A stretch of DNA of 64,000 nt, from NCBI GenBank assembly GCA_964443135.1, contig CAYUBQ010000004.1, forward strand, positions 52,117 to 116,116, given 5' to 3'. The DNA is from JAIPEI01 sp964443135. GTDB lineage: Bacteria > Desulfobacterota > DSM-4660 > Desulfatiglandales > HGW-15. Below are positions 50,348-58,155 of the stretch, one piece after another; within the stretch, counting starts at the first letter, position 1, and each line of letters begins with the position of its first letter. The notes under the pieces are model-generated. The model had not been told where the DNA came from, made no database searches, and saw nothing but the letters and a program-made list of their open reading frames with translations. Position numbers and translations under genes: made by a program.

Positions 50348-50449
50348 TTGACGGTTCGCAAAAACCCGCTCACGCGCCGCGGGAAGCACTGTAACGTGTT
50401 GATATTTCAAGGGTGGATCTCAAAGTTTTGCTTTTTTGCGACGCCATCA
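50345..50449. repeat. MITE/REP-like element with imperfect terminal inverted repeats
   Basis: The left end TGATTGACGGTTCGCAAAAA and the right end, read on the other strand as TGATGGCGTCGCAAAAAA, form terminal inverted repeats around about 65 bases. The left 30 bases match the unit of the array at 47692-48005. The element supplies the stop codon of the upstream gene. No coding capacity. Confidence 0.6.
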
Positions 50450-50500
50450 TGATGGGAGGCGGGTTCCGCGGGCCCGCGATGTGATGCAAGGAGGGAAGCG

Positions 50501-50782
50501 ATGGGTTTCATGACGCCGGAGAATACCGTTTACCTGTTCATGCTGGTGATCTACATCATCATCCTCTACATCTACGATCGGGCCCGCCGCAAGTTCAAGG
50601 GCGGAACCATCGAGATGGTCATCAAGCTGATCATCATCAACACCCTCCTTCTTCTCTGCGCCGACTACACCCACTTCCTCGGGTTTCTCGGACCCGAAGC
50701 GGCCTATATCCTTCAGACCGTCCTTCGACTTGCAGCCATGTGCGCCCTCGCGTTCGGCGGGTTGAGGCTGATCGTCGATTGA
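50501..50782 (+). CDS. small three-helix membrane protein
   Basis: A 93-residue protein with AAGGAGGG 5 bases before ATG. Hydrophobic segments lie at about 8-24, 38-55 and 67-90, with a basic loop DRARRKFKGG after the first. No family recognised. It has no close partner: 53 bases after the repeat element and 184 before purM, which has its own promoter. Confidence 0.7.
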   Translation: MGFMTPENTVYLFMLVIYIIILYIYDRARRKFKGGTIEMVIKLIIINTLLLLCADYTHFLGFLGPEAAYILQTVLRLAAMCALAFGGLRLIVD

Positions 50783-50868
50783 GCGGCGTGGAGCTCCTCT
50801 TTCCGGGGGCGGGCGGTGGGTGCATGGGGCCTGGGCGCGAAGCACGCGCCTCGAGGTCCCAGGGTGGC

Positions 50869-50897
50869 TTGACAGCCCGGTTCGGGAGTGCGTAAAT
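50869..50897 (+). promoter_or_regulatory. sigma-70 promoter of purM
   Basis: TTGACA (50869-50874), 17 bases, then GTAAAT (50892-50897). It lies 70 bases before ATG 50967 and within a longer in-frame extension, supporting the shorter start. Confidence 0.6.
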
Positions 50898-50966
50898 GGC
50901 CAAGCGGGATCCGGCCTCAGGGGCCCGAACGCGACGCGAGAGGCAATCCAGTCGGGAGCAGCAGCC

Positions 50967-52037
50967 ATGGCCGAAAAGAAGAAACAGGCAGAAAAGAACG
51001 TCGATCGATACGCCGAGGCCGGGGTAAACATCGAGGCGGGCAATCGCTTCATCGACCTGATTCGCCCCGTGGTGAACAAGACGTTCAAGTCCGGGGTCAT
51101 CACGGACATCGGGGGGTTTGCGGGCGTGTTCTCTCTGAACACGCAGGACCACAAGAACCCGGTGCTGGTCGCATCCACGGACGGGGTGGGGACGAAGCTG
51201 AAGATCGCCTTCCTGATGGACAAGCACGACACCGTGGGGATCGACCTGGTGGCCATGTGCGTCAACGACATCATGGTCCAGGGAGCCACCCCCCTGTTCA
51301 TGCTCGATTACCTCTCCATGGGGAAGCTGGACACCCACAAGGCCGTGGAGATCATCAAAGGCATTGCGGTCGGGTGCACGGAGGCCAAGTGCAGCCTGAT
51401 CGGAGGCGAGACCGCCGAGATGCCGGGGTTCTATCCCGACGGCGAGTACGACCTGGCCGGGTTCGTGGTGGGTCTGGGGGACAATGCGGAGCTTCTCGAC
51501 GGGTCGGAGATCGCCGTGGGGTGCCAGCTCGTGGGAATCGCGTCGAGCGGGCTTCACAGCAACGGGTACTCCCTGGCCCGGCACGTCTTTTTCGAGGAGC
51601 TGAAGATGTCCGTGAACGACCACGTGCCCGAGTTCGGACGGACCCTCGGCGAGGAGCTGCTGGAACCCACGCGGATCTACACCCGGGCGATCACGAACCT
51701 GCGCCGCGACTTTCAGATACACGGAATCAGCCACATCACGGGGGGAGGTCTGGTGGACAACCTTCCCCGCATTCTTCCCGGCCAGTGCAAGGCCGTGATC
51801 CGCACCTCGAGCTGGGGCCCTCACCCGATCTTCCAGGTCCTCCGGAGGGAGGGGGGGATTTCACCCCGCGAGATGATGCGCACATTCAACAACGGCATCG
51901 GCCTGGTCCTCGTGGTCAGCGAAAGCGAGCTGGACGAGGTCCTCCTTCGACTCAAAGCCATGGGCGAAACGGCCTGTCATCTGGGGGGCGTGGCGGAACG
52001 GGAGGAGGCCGAGGATCCGATCGAGTTCACCAGCTGA
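50967..52037 (+). CDS. purM: phosphoribosylformylglycinamidine cyclo-ligase
   Basis: A 356-residue AIR synthetase, which closes the imidazole ring using ATP in purine synthesis. Signatures: YAEAGVNIEAGNRFIDLI, ASTDGVGTKLKIAF, MCVNDIMVQGATPLFMLDY, IGGETAEMPGFY, HITGGGLVDNLPRILP, TFNNGIGLVLVV. Normal length. GGGAG precedes the ATG by 8 bases. An upstream GTG at 50820 would give a 49-residue extension without family similarity. Confidence 0.97.
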   Translation: MAEKKKQAEKNVDRYAEAGVNIEAGNRFIDLIRPVVNKTFKSGVITDIGGFAGVFSLNTQDHKNPVLVASTDGVGTKLKIAFLMDKHDTVGIDLVAMCVNDIMVQGATPLFMLDYLSMGKLDTHKAVEIIKGIAVGCTEAKCSLIGGETAEMPGFYPDGEYDLAGFVVGLGDNAELLDGSEIAVGCQLVGIASSGLHSNGYSLARHVFFEELKMSVNDHVPEFGRTLGEELLEPTRIYTRAITNLRRDFQIHGISHITGGGLVDNLPRILPGQCKAVIRTSSWGPHPIFQVLRREGGISPREMMRTFNNGIGLVLVVSESELDEVLLRLKAMGETACHLGGVAEREEAEDPIEFTS

Positions 52038-52068
52038 CCCGCCCCCCTTCCCCGACGGGTATCCCCGG

Positions 52069-52584
52069 GTGCTCGTGAGCGCCTGCCTCCTGGGGGTGCG
52101 GTGCCGATACGACGGGACGTCGAAGGCCTCACCGGCCTTGATTTGCCTGGCCCGCCGCGGGTGTTTGGTCCCCGTGTGCCCCGAGCAGCTCGGCGGGCTT
52201 CCCACGCCGCGGCCCCCCGCGGTCATCCGGGGAGGAGACGGGAAGGACGTGCTGGCGGGTGATGCCCGGGTTCAAGACGAACCGGGCCGCGACGTCACCG
52301 ATGCGTTTGTGAGGGGGGCCCGGGAAGCCGTTCGCCTGGCCCGGACCTTCCGGGTCGGTCTCGCCGTGTTGAAGGATCGAAGCCCCTCCTGCGGCCTGCG
52401 CACGCCGTACTGCGATCGACCCGGCGGCGGCCCGGGCGTTGCAGCCGCTTTGCTGGATTCGGAGGGATTGCGGGTCGTGGAACTGGATCCGTCCGGGCCG
52501 CTGCCGCCCGGGCTGGAAGAGCTCGCCCCCGGCTCCGCGGCGACCGGGAAGGCGCCGGGGTATCGGGCGGGCAAAGGAGCGTAA
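52069..52584 (+). CDS. DUF523/TudS-type protein
   Basis: A 171-residue protein starting at GTG with the family pattern LVSACLLGVRCRYDG, then PVCPEQLGGLPTPRPP and LKDRSPSCGLRTPYC. The three conserved cysteines (CLLG, CPE, PSCG) bind an iron-sulfur cluster in characterised thiouracil desulfurases; many family members are uncharacterised. The C-terminal 35 residues are Pro/Gly-rich and less conserved. It follows purM by 31 bases. Confidence 0.85.
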   Translation: MLVSACLLGVRCRYDGTSKASPALICLARRGCLVPVCPEQLGGLPTPRPPAVIRGGDGKDVLAGDARVQDEPGRDVTDAFVRGAREAVRLARTFRVGLAVLKDRSPSCGLRTPYCDRPGGGPGVAAALLDSEGLRVVELDPSGPLPPGLEELAPGSAATGKAPGYRAGKGA

Positions 52585-52587
52585 GCC

Positions 52588-52902
52588 ATGTTTGGTCTGG
52601 GGCCGTGGGAGCTCGTCATCATCGGGGTGATTCTCTTCGTGCTCTTCGGCGCAAAGCGCATCCCGGAGATCGGCAAAGGTCTCGGGGGTGCGGTGCGCGA
52701 GTTCAGGGGCGTGAAGCGCGAGCTCTCCGCCGCCAAGGACGGACCCGCATCAGAGGGCCGGAAAGCCGCCGACGGAGAAGGAAAAGAGGAGAAAGACCTC
52801 GAAAGCCGGATGGCCGGAAAGGTCCTGGAGCAGGTGCCCGGGGTGAAGCGGGCCATGTCGGTCAAGAAGAAGGTGGACAAGGTCTGGAAGGTCGTGGACT
52901 GA
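52588..52902 (+). CDS. tatA: TatA/TatB twin-arginine translocase subunit
   Basis: A 104-residue protein with the TatA start MFGLGPWELVIIGVILFVLFGAKRIPEIGKGLGGAVREF: a membrane helix with the FG hinge and an amphipathic helix. The charged tail is long and ends in a helical basic segment. It could serve as TatA or TatB. No tatC lies in this window. Four bases after the TudS gene. Confidence 0.9.
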   Translation: MFGLGPWELVIIGVILFVLFGAKRIPEIGKGLGGAVREFRGVKRELSAAKDGPASEGRKAADGEGKEEKDLESRMAGKVLEQVPGVKRAMSVKKKVDKVWKVVD

Positions 52903-52921
52903 CGGGCCGTCCCGGACCGGA

Positions 52922-54523
52922 TCAAGAATCGCCCAAATACTCCTCCCGGGCCCGCTCGGCGAGCTTGAACTTCTGGACCTTGCCGGAACGCGTGGTGGGA
53001 AAGGCGTTCACGAGCTTGTAGTGCCGGGGCCGCATCTCCGGCGGAAGGTGCTCCGCGCCGTAGGCCTCCAGCCGCTCCACGGAGAGGTCCGCGCCCTCCC
53101 TAGGTCGGATCCAGGCGACCATTTCCTGGCCGCGTTCGGGGTGGGGAAACCCGAACACCTGGACCTCGCCGACCCCGAACAGACCGTACAGGACCTCTTC
53201 GACCTCGGTCGGATGAACACGGACCCCGTCACGCTCGATGACGTCTTTCAGCCTGCCCGTGATCCGAACGTAGCCCTTTTCGTCCATCTCCCCGAGATCG
53301 CCGGAGTGAAACCAGCCTTCCCGGTCCACGGCAGAGGCTGTGGCCGCGGGCATGCGGAAGTACTCCTTCATCATGAAACCGCGGATGCAGAGCTCCCCCG
53401 GCCGGCCGGCCGGAACGGGGTCCCCGGAGACCGGGTCCACGATGCGGACCTCGTTCACCGGGAGGGGGGTTCCGATGGTGGAGACGCGGAGCTCCAGGGG
53501 ATCGGCCGGGTCGGTCATGGTGATCCAGGATGCGGTTTCCGTGATGCCCCAGGCCACGGTGATGTCCGATACGCCCACCTCGGTCACCAGCCGCCTCATG
53601 AGCTCCATGGGGCAGGGCGCCCCGCCCAGGGTGCCCTTGGTGACGGTCCGCCACTTCCCCGGCTGAAAGCGGGGGTGCTCCAGCAGGGCCATGATCATGC
53701 CGGGGGAGCCGTAGACGGCGGAGCATGCCTCGGCGGCCAGGGCGTGGAGGATCGGCTCGGGATCGAAGCTCCGGCAGGGAAGGACCAGGGCGGCGCCTCG
53801 AAGAAGGCCGGAGAGGGCGATGCAGGTGTTCCCGAACATGTGGAACAGGGGGAAAAACAGGCAGAGCCGGTCCGTGTGGTCGATGCCCTGTCGTTCCGTC
53901 GCGGCCAGGGACTTGTTCACCAGGGCCAGGTGGTCCAGCACCACGCCCTTGGGACGGCCCGTCGTCCCCGAGGTGTACATGATCGCAACCGGCTCCTCGG
54001 GGTCGACCCGGGCCTCCCGCTCCTCCAGGGCCCGCAGTGGGAGATCGTCCCCCATGGCCCCCAGCTCGCTCCAGAGAAGCGCGCCCGGAAACGAATGGTC
54101 CGAAAGCGTGATCAGATGCTCGAGTCCGGGAGTTCCCTCCCGTTCGGCCTGCATCATGGAAACGGCCTCGTCCGCCTGCAACCCCGGGTCGACGATGGCG
54201 GCCCGGGCGCCGCACTGCTCCAGGATGTAGTGAAGGTCGTCCTGACCGGTCCCGGGATCGAGGGGAACCATCACGGCCCCGATCCGGGCGAGCGCCAGCT
54301 GGGAGACGATCCACTCGGGGAGGTTGGAGGCCCAGAGGGCCACCCTGTCGCCGCTGGAGACGTCCAGGGCCATGAGGCCCCGGGCGATGCGACCGGCCTC
54401 CCACAGGAGAAGCTCGTAGTCGTAGCGAAGTCCGGCCTCCGTGTGGATCAGCGCGTCGCGCTTGGGGTGAATGTCCGCCACTTCGCTGACCAGTCGGCCG
54501 ATGGACTCGTGAACGGTTTTCAT
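52922..54523 (-). CDS. AMP-forming acyl-CoA synthetase / ligase
   Basis: A 533-residue ANL-superfamily enzyme that adenylates a carboxylate and transfers it to CoA. P-loop YTSGTTGRPKG (about 178-188), A5 WGITETASW, A7 GWFHSGDLGEMDEKGYVRITGRLKDVI, and C-terminal catalytic Lys in TTRSGKVQKF. Substrate cannot be read; overall it resembles medium/long-chain fatty acyl-CoA ligases. ATG at 54523 follows GGGAGACGAGCCC. It is convergent with tatA and divergent from the ABC-F gene. Confidence 0.88.
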   Translation of the reverse strand: MKTVHESIGRLVSEVADIHPKRDALIHTEAGLRYDYELLLWEAGRIARGLMALDVSSGDRVALWASNLPEWIVSQLALARIGAVMVPLDPGTGQDDLHYILEQCGARAAIVDPGLQADEAVSMMQAEREGTPGLEHLITLSDHSFPGALLWSELGAMGDDLPLRALEEREARVDPEEPVAIMYTSGTTGRPKGVVLDHLALVNKSLAATERQGIDHTDRLCLFFPLFHMFGNTCIALSGLLRGAALVLPCRSFDPEPILHALAAEACSAVYGSPGMIMALLEHPRFQPGKWRTVTKGTLGGAPCPMELMRRLVTEVGVSDITVAWGITETASWITMTDPADPLELRVSTIGTPLPVNEVRIVDPVSGDPVPAGRPGELCIRGFMMKEYFRMPAATASAVDREGWFHSGDLGEMDEKGYVRITGRLKDVIERDGVRVHPTEVEEVLYGLFGVGEVQVFGFPHPERGQEMVAWIRPREGADLSVERLEAYGAEHLPPEMRPRHYKLVNAFPTTRSGKVQKFKLAERAREEYLGDS

Positions 54524-54650
54524 GGGCTCGTCTCCCTCCGTTGGGGTGTGATCATCGTTATTGTACAGCAGGCCGGCCGGGGCGGGCAACCATCAGGGCT
54601 TGCTTTCCGGGACGCCGGGTCATAGGATGCCTGTCCGGAGCGGAGCCATC

Positions 54651-56630
54651 ATGAGTCTCGTACACATCATCGACCTCTCCCACGGATACTCGGGCCGGGT
54701 CCTGTTCGACCGGGTCGGCCTCCAGGTGGAGACCGGGGACAAGATCGGCCTGGTGGGCCCCAACGGGTCCGGAAAGACGACGCTGCTGCGGCTCCTGGCC
54801 GGGGAGGCCGCCCCGCAGTCGGGCGTCGTCCGATTCGCGGAGGGCGTCCAGGTGGGGTATCTCCCCCAGGACGTCCAGGAGACCCTGGAAGGCGCGGTCC
54901 TTCCGTCCGTGCTGGCGAGCGTACCCGGCCGGGTCCACCTCCGGGATGAGGCCCGGAAGGTCGAGAAGGAGCTCGCGCAGGATCCTTCCCCCAAAAGGCA
55001 GGAACGGCTCGCCGTCCGGCTGGCCGGGCTGCACAACGAGATGGGCGACCTGGAGGCCCGCTACCCGGCCCACGAGGCCGAGAAGATCCTCGAGGGGCTG
55101 GGCTTCGGCGAGGGAGACTTCGACCGGCCCGTCTCCTCCCTGAGCGGGGGGTGGAAGATGCGTGCCGCGCTGGCTGCACTCCTCTACCGAAGGCCGGACC
55201 TCATGCTCCTCGACGAACCCACGAACCATCTGGACATCCCGTCCGTGCGCTGGCTCGAGCAGCATCTGGCCGCGTTCAACGGGGCGATTGTGCTCGTCTG
55301 CCACGACCGCGACTTCCTGAACCGGCAGATCAACCGCGTCCTCAGCTTCGAGCCGGAGGGCCTCCGGCTCTACAAGGGAAATTACAGCAGCTATCTCGAG
55401 GCCCGGGAGGAGGAGCGGAGGACGCTCGACAACCGCGCCCGGAACCAGGAGCAGAAGGTCAAGGAGGCGCAGCGGTTCATCGAGCGGTTCCGCTCCAAGG
55501 CCAGCAAGGCCAGGCAGGCCCAGAGCAAGATCAAGCTCGTCAAGAAGATGGAGATGGTCAAGACCCACCGGAGGCGGAAGACCGTCCGCTTCCGGTTTCC
55601 CGAGGTACCGCGGAGCGGCCGAAGCGTGCTGGAGATCGACGGCGTGTCCAAGCGTTACGGGGATCGGCTCCTGTACCGGGACCTGCACCTCAACGTCCTG
55701 CGCGGGGAGCGGGTCGCCGTGATCGGCGCCAACGGCTCGGGAAAGACGACGCTCCTGAGGATGGTGGAGGGCGAGGTCGAGCCGGATGCGGGCCGGATCC
55801 GCCTGGGGCACGGCGTCACCAAGAGCTACTACGCCCAGCATCACTCCGAGATGCTCGATCCCCAGAGGACCGTGCTCGAAGAGGTGTACCGGGTGGTCCC
55901 ACACGAGTCGGTGAGCGCCGTTCGGGGCGTGTGCGGCGCATTTCTGTTCCCGGGCGACGATGTGGACAAGCCCGTGGGGGTTCTCTCGGGCGGGGAAAAG
56001 GCGAGGGTCTGCCTGGCCCGGATCCTGGTCAAACCGGGCAACTTTCTCGTGATGGACGAGCCCACCAACCATTTGGATCTCATGTCGTCGGAGACCCTGA
56101 TCGATGCCCTCGCCGAGTACGAGGGAACCCTGGTGTTCGTGTCGCACAACCTTTCGTTCGTGAACAGCCTGGCGACGAAGATCTGGGACCTGCGGGACGG
56201 GGAGGTGGTGGAGTATCCCGGAACCCTGAACGAGTACGAGGCCCATCTCGCCCGCAGAGCGTTCGAAGCCGTGGAGGAGAAGGCGGGAGACGGTGCGGCG
56301 GCTGCAGGGGACGAACAGGACAAGTCGCGCCAGAGCCGCAAGGAGCTTCGGAAGGAGCGGGCGGAGCAGCGGAGGCGTACCCGGGAGCTGATTCGACCGC
56401 TGGAGGAGTCCCTCGGGTGGATCGAAGAGCGGATTCAAGACCTCGAAGCCCGGCAAAAGGAGCTGGAGCGGGGCCTGGCCGATCCGGAGCTCTTTCGGGA
56501 CGAGCGTCGAAGCGTGCCCATGCTCAAGGAGTACGACCGGGTGAAGCGGGAGCTGGAGGATCTGCTGGCGGACTGGGAAACAACCCAGGAGCGGTTGGAG
56601 AGCGCCCGGGAGGAGATGAACGAAGGCTAG
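54651..56630 (+). CDS. ABC-F family ATPase
   Basis: A 659-residue soluble protein with two ABC cassettes: Walker A GPNGSGKTT (about 38) and GANGSGKTT (about 360), signatures LSGGWKMR and LSGGEKAR, and DEPTNHLD twice. A basic interdomain linker (FIERFRSKASKARQAQSKIKLVKKMEMV) and a C-terminal coiled coil identify a Uup/YheS/ABCF3-like member. ABC-F proteins act at the ribosome E site, some in drug resistance. No membrane segment. Its stop overlaps the convergent gene at 56627 by four bases. Confidence 0.9.
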   Translation: MSLVHIIDLSHGYSGRVLFDRVGLQVETGDKIGLVGPNGSGKTTLLRLLAGEAAPQSGVVRFAEGVQVGYLPQDVQETLEGAVLPSVLASVPGRVHLRDEARKVEKELAQDPSPKRQERLAVRLAGLHNEMGDLEARYPAHEAEKILEGLGFGEGDFDRPVSSLSGGWKMRAALAALLYRRPDLMLLDEPTNHLDIPSVRWLEQHLAAFNGAIVLVCHDRDFLNRQINRVLSFEPEGLRLYKGNYSSYLEAREEERRTLDNRARNQEQKVKEAQRFIERFRSKASKARQAQSKIKLVKKMEMVKTHRRRKTVRFRFPEVPRSGRSVLEIDGVSKRYGDRLLYRDLHLNVLRGERVAVIGANGSGKTTLLRMVEGEVEPDAGRIRLGHGVTKSYYAQHHSEMLDPQRTVLEEVYRVVPHESVSAVRGVCGAFLFPGDDVDKPVGVLSGGEKARVCLARILVKPGNFLVMDEPTNHLDLMSSETLIDALAEYEGTLVFVSHNLSFVNSLATKIWDLRDGEVVEYPGTLNEYEAHLARRAFEAVEEKAGDGAAAAGDEQDKSRQSRKELRKERAEQRRRTRELIRPLEESLGWIEERIQDLEARQKELERGLADPELFRDERRSVPMLKEYDRVKRELEDLLADWETTQERLESAREEMNEG

Positions 56631-57028
56631 CGGCCGGCGACCTCACTGATCTTGTCGATGCTCTCGGAGAGGCGGCGCGCCAGGGTCTTGATGAGGCCCT
56701 TGAGCTGGGGAGAGACCAGCTCGAACTCCCGATCCAGCCGCGAGGTGTCCAGGATGCCCACCTTCACGGGGCCGTGGGCCTGGGCCATGGTCTCCCGAAA
56801 CTTCTCGCGCTTGAGGAAGAGCGGGATCTCCCCGAAGATCGCCCCCTCCTTCAGGGTGGCCAGGGTCACCATGCCCTTGTGCGTCTTCTTCTTGAGCTTC
56901 ACCTGACCTTCCAGAACGATGTACACCCAGTCCCCGATGCTTCCCTCCTCGAGAATCACCTTCTTGTCCGGGTAGTCGTGCTCGTCCACCATGTAGCCGT
57001 ACACGCTGCTGTCGATGGTCATGGGCAT
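56627..57028 (-). CDS. cyclic-nucleotide-binding domain protein
   Basis: A 133-residue single cNMP-binding domain. The phosphate-binding cassette segment GAIFGEIPLFLKREKFRETMAQA is recognisable, but the RxA motif is weakened (RETMAQA), so ligand binding is uncertain. A helical C-terminus (LVSPQLKGLIKTLARRLSESIDKISE) could dimerise. It follows the cNMP-PilZ gene by 44 bases in the same direction, likely one operon. Confidence 0.75.
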   Translation of the reverse strand: MPMTIDSSVYGYMVDEHDYPDKKVILEEGSIGDWVYIVLEGQVKLKKKTHKGMVTLATLKEGAIFGEIPLFLKREKFRETMAQAHGPVKVGILDTSRLDREFELVSPQLKGLIKTLARRLSESIDKISEVAGR

Positions 57029-57072
57029 CCCTCCCGGGGGTGGCTTTCACGATTCGGGTCGCCGCCCGAACC

Positions 57073-57834
57073 TTAGGACATCATGAAGAACCCCAGGGCC
57101 TTCGTGGCGTCGCCCGTGAGGCGGGTGAACTGGATCCCGAGCTGGAGGCGTCCCGGGGCCGCATTGTTGTTTACGGTCTGGATCCTCCCGACGAGCTCGA
57201 CCTCGCGCCCGCGGGGCAGGATGGTGTGAATGGCGAACTCCTTCCCGGGTTCGTGAGGAGCGTTGAGGGCGTTCCGGGAGCTCACATCCATCCCGACCCC
57301 GCCCACGCTGATGTCTTTAATTCGGCCTTCCAGCCGGATCTTACCGGAAGATGCGACGGGCCGGTAGACGCAGGTCAGGTCGAGGGGTTTGCGGAAGTAC
57401 TTCCTCTGGTTGATGTCCGGAACCCTGGGTTTGAACTCGAGCTCCTTCTTTTTCAGGAGCTGCGCGTAGAGGCTGTTCATCCGGCCCAGACGGTTCAGGG
57501 TCTGGTTGGTGATGTGGCGCAGGATGGGGGGCATCGCCTCGTACTCCTTTTTCAGGCGCACGGGGTGCATCACCTCCACCTCCACCTCGTCCACGGCCCG
57601 CACCGATGCGGAGCGGGTCTCCACGGACTTGCTCAGAAAGACCAGCTCCCCGAAGTACTCCCCCGGCCCCAGGGTGGCGAGGGCGACCTCCATCTCCCCC
57701 TGCTGCTGGGTGACCCGAACGTGACCCTTTTTGACCCTGTAGATGGAGATTCCGTAATCCCCCTCCTTCATGATGAGGTCACCCTTGCGGTAGTTCAGGC
57801 GGACGGTGGGATGGGCTCTGTCCTTGGCATCCAT
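57073..57834 (-). CDS. cNMP-binding domain fused to PilZ
   Basis: A 253-residue protein. Residues about 12-110 form a cNMP domain (GDLIMKEGDYGISIYRVKKGHVRV, then GPGEYFGELVFLSKSVETRSASVRA, with RSAS at the phosphate site). Residues about 140-245 form a PilZ domain with RKYFR (144-148) and DISVGG (174-179), the intact c-di-GMP motif. It could integrate a cyclic mononucleotide and c-di-GMP. It sits far from the other PilZ gene at 185-910. First of a two-gene set. Confidence 0.85.
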   Translation of the reverse strand: MDAKDRAHPTVRLNYRKGDLIMKEGDYGISIYRVKKGHVRVTQQQGEMEVALATLGPGEYFGELVFLSKSVETRSASVRAVDEVEVEVMHPVRLKKEYEAMPPILRHITNQTLNRLGRMNSLYAQLLKKKELEFKPRVPDINQRKYFRKPLDLTCVYRPVASSGKIRLEGRIKDISVGGVGMDVSSRNALNAPHEPGKEFAIHTILPRGREVELVGRIQTVNNNAAPGRLQLGIQFTRLTGDATKALGFFMMS

Positions 57835-58155
57835 GTTCGCTTACCGAAGAGGGTCAACGAAGAATCGAAAGCGGTTCAGGCCCACAAACTACCACATCCC
57901 GCAGCCTAAGTCATTCGTTTTTTTGAAGATGCGGAGGGCCGTTTCCGCTACGCATCCGCAAAGCCGGGAAGATGTTGCGGATGAGATTAACTGTTTGGAT
58001 TGCAAGAGGTATTTGCCGAAAGCCGCACTGGGACCCACGGCCGGTCCCGCTGCCCGAAAAAGGCTGACCGCGGGCTCGGCCTTGTGATATGGATAGGATC
58101 CCGACCGCCGGCTCCGGTGACTCCGGGCCGTGGGAGTGCAGCACGAGGGGCCGTC
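57835..58155 (+). other. intergenic region before the helicase gene
   Basis: 320 bases between divergent genes. A T7 run occurs at about 57921-57928. No convincing gene, RNA or strong promoter was seen. Confidence 0.5.

Noticed and set aside
50820..50966. N-terminal extension of PurM
   Set aside because: No family similarity, and a sigma-70 promoter lies inside it.
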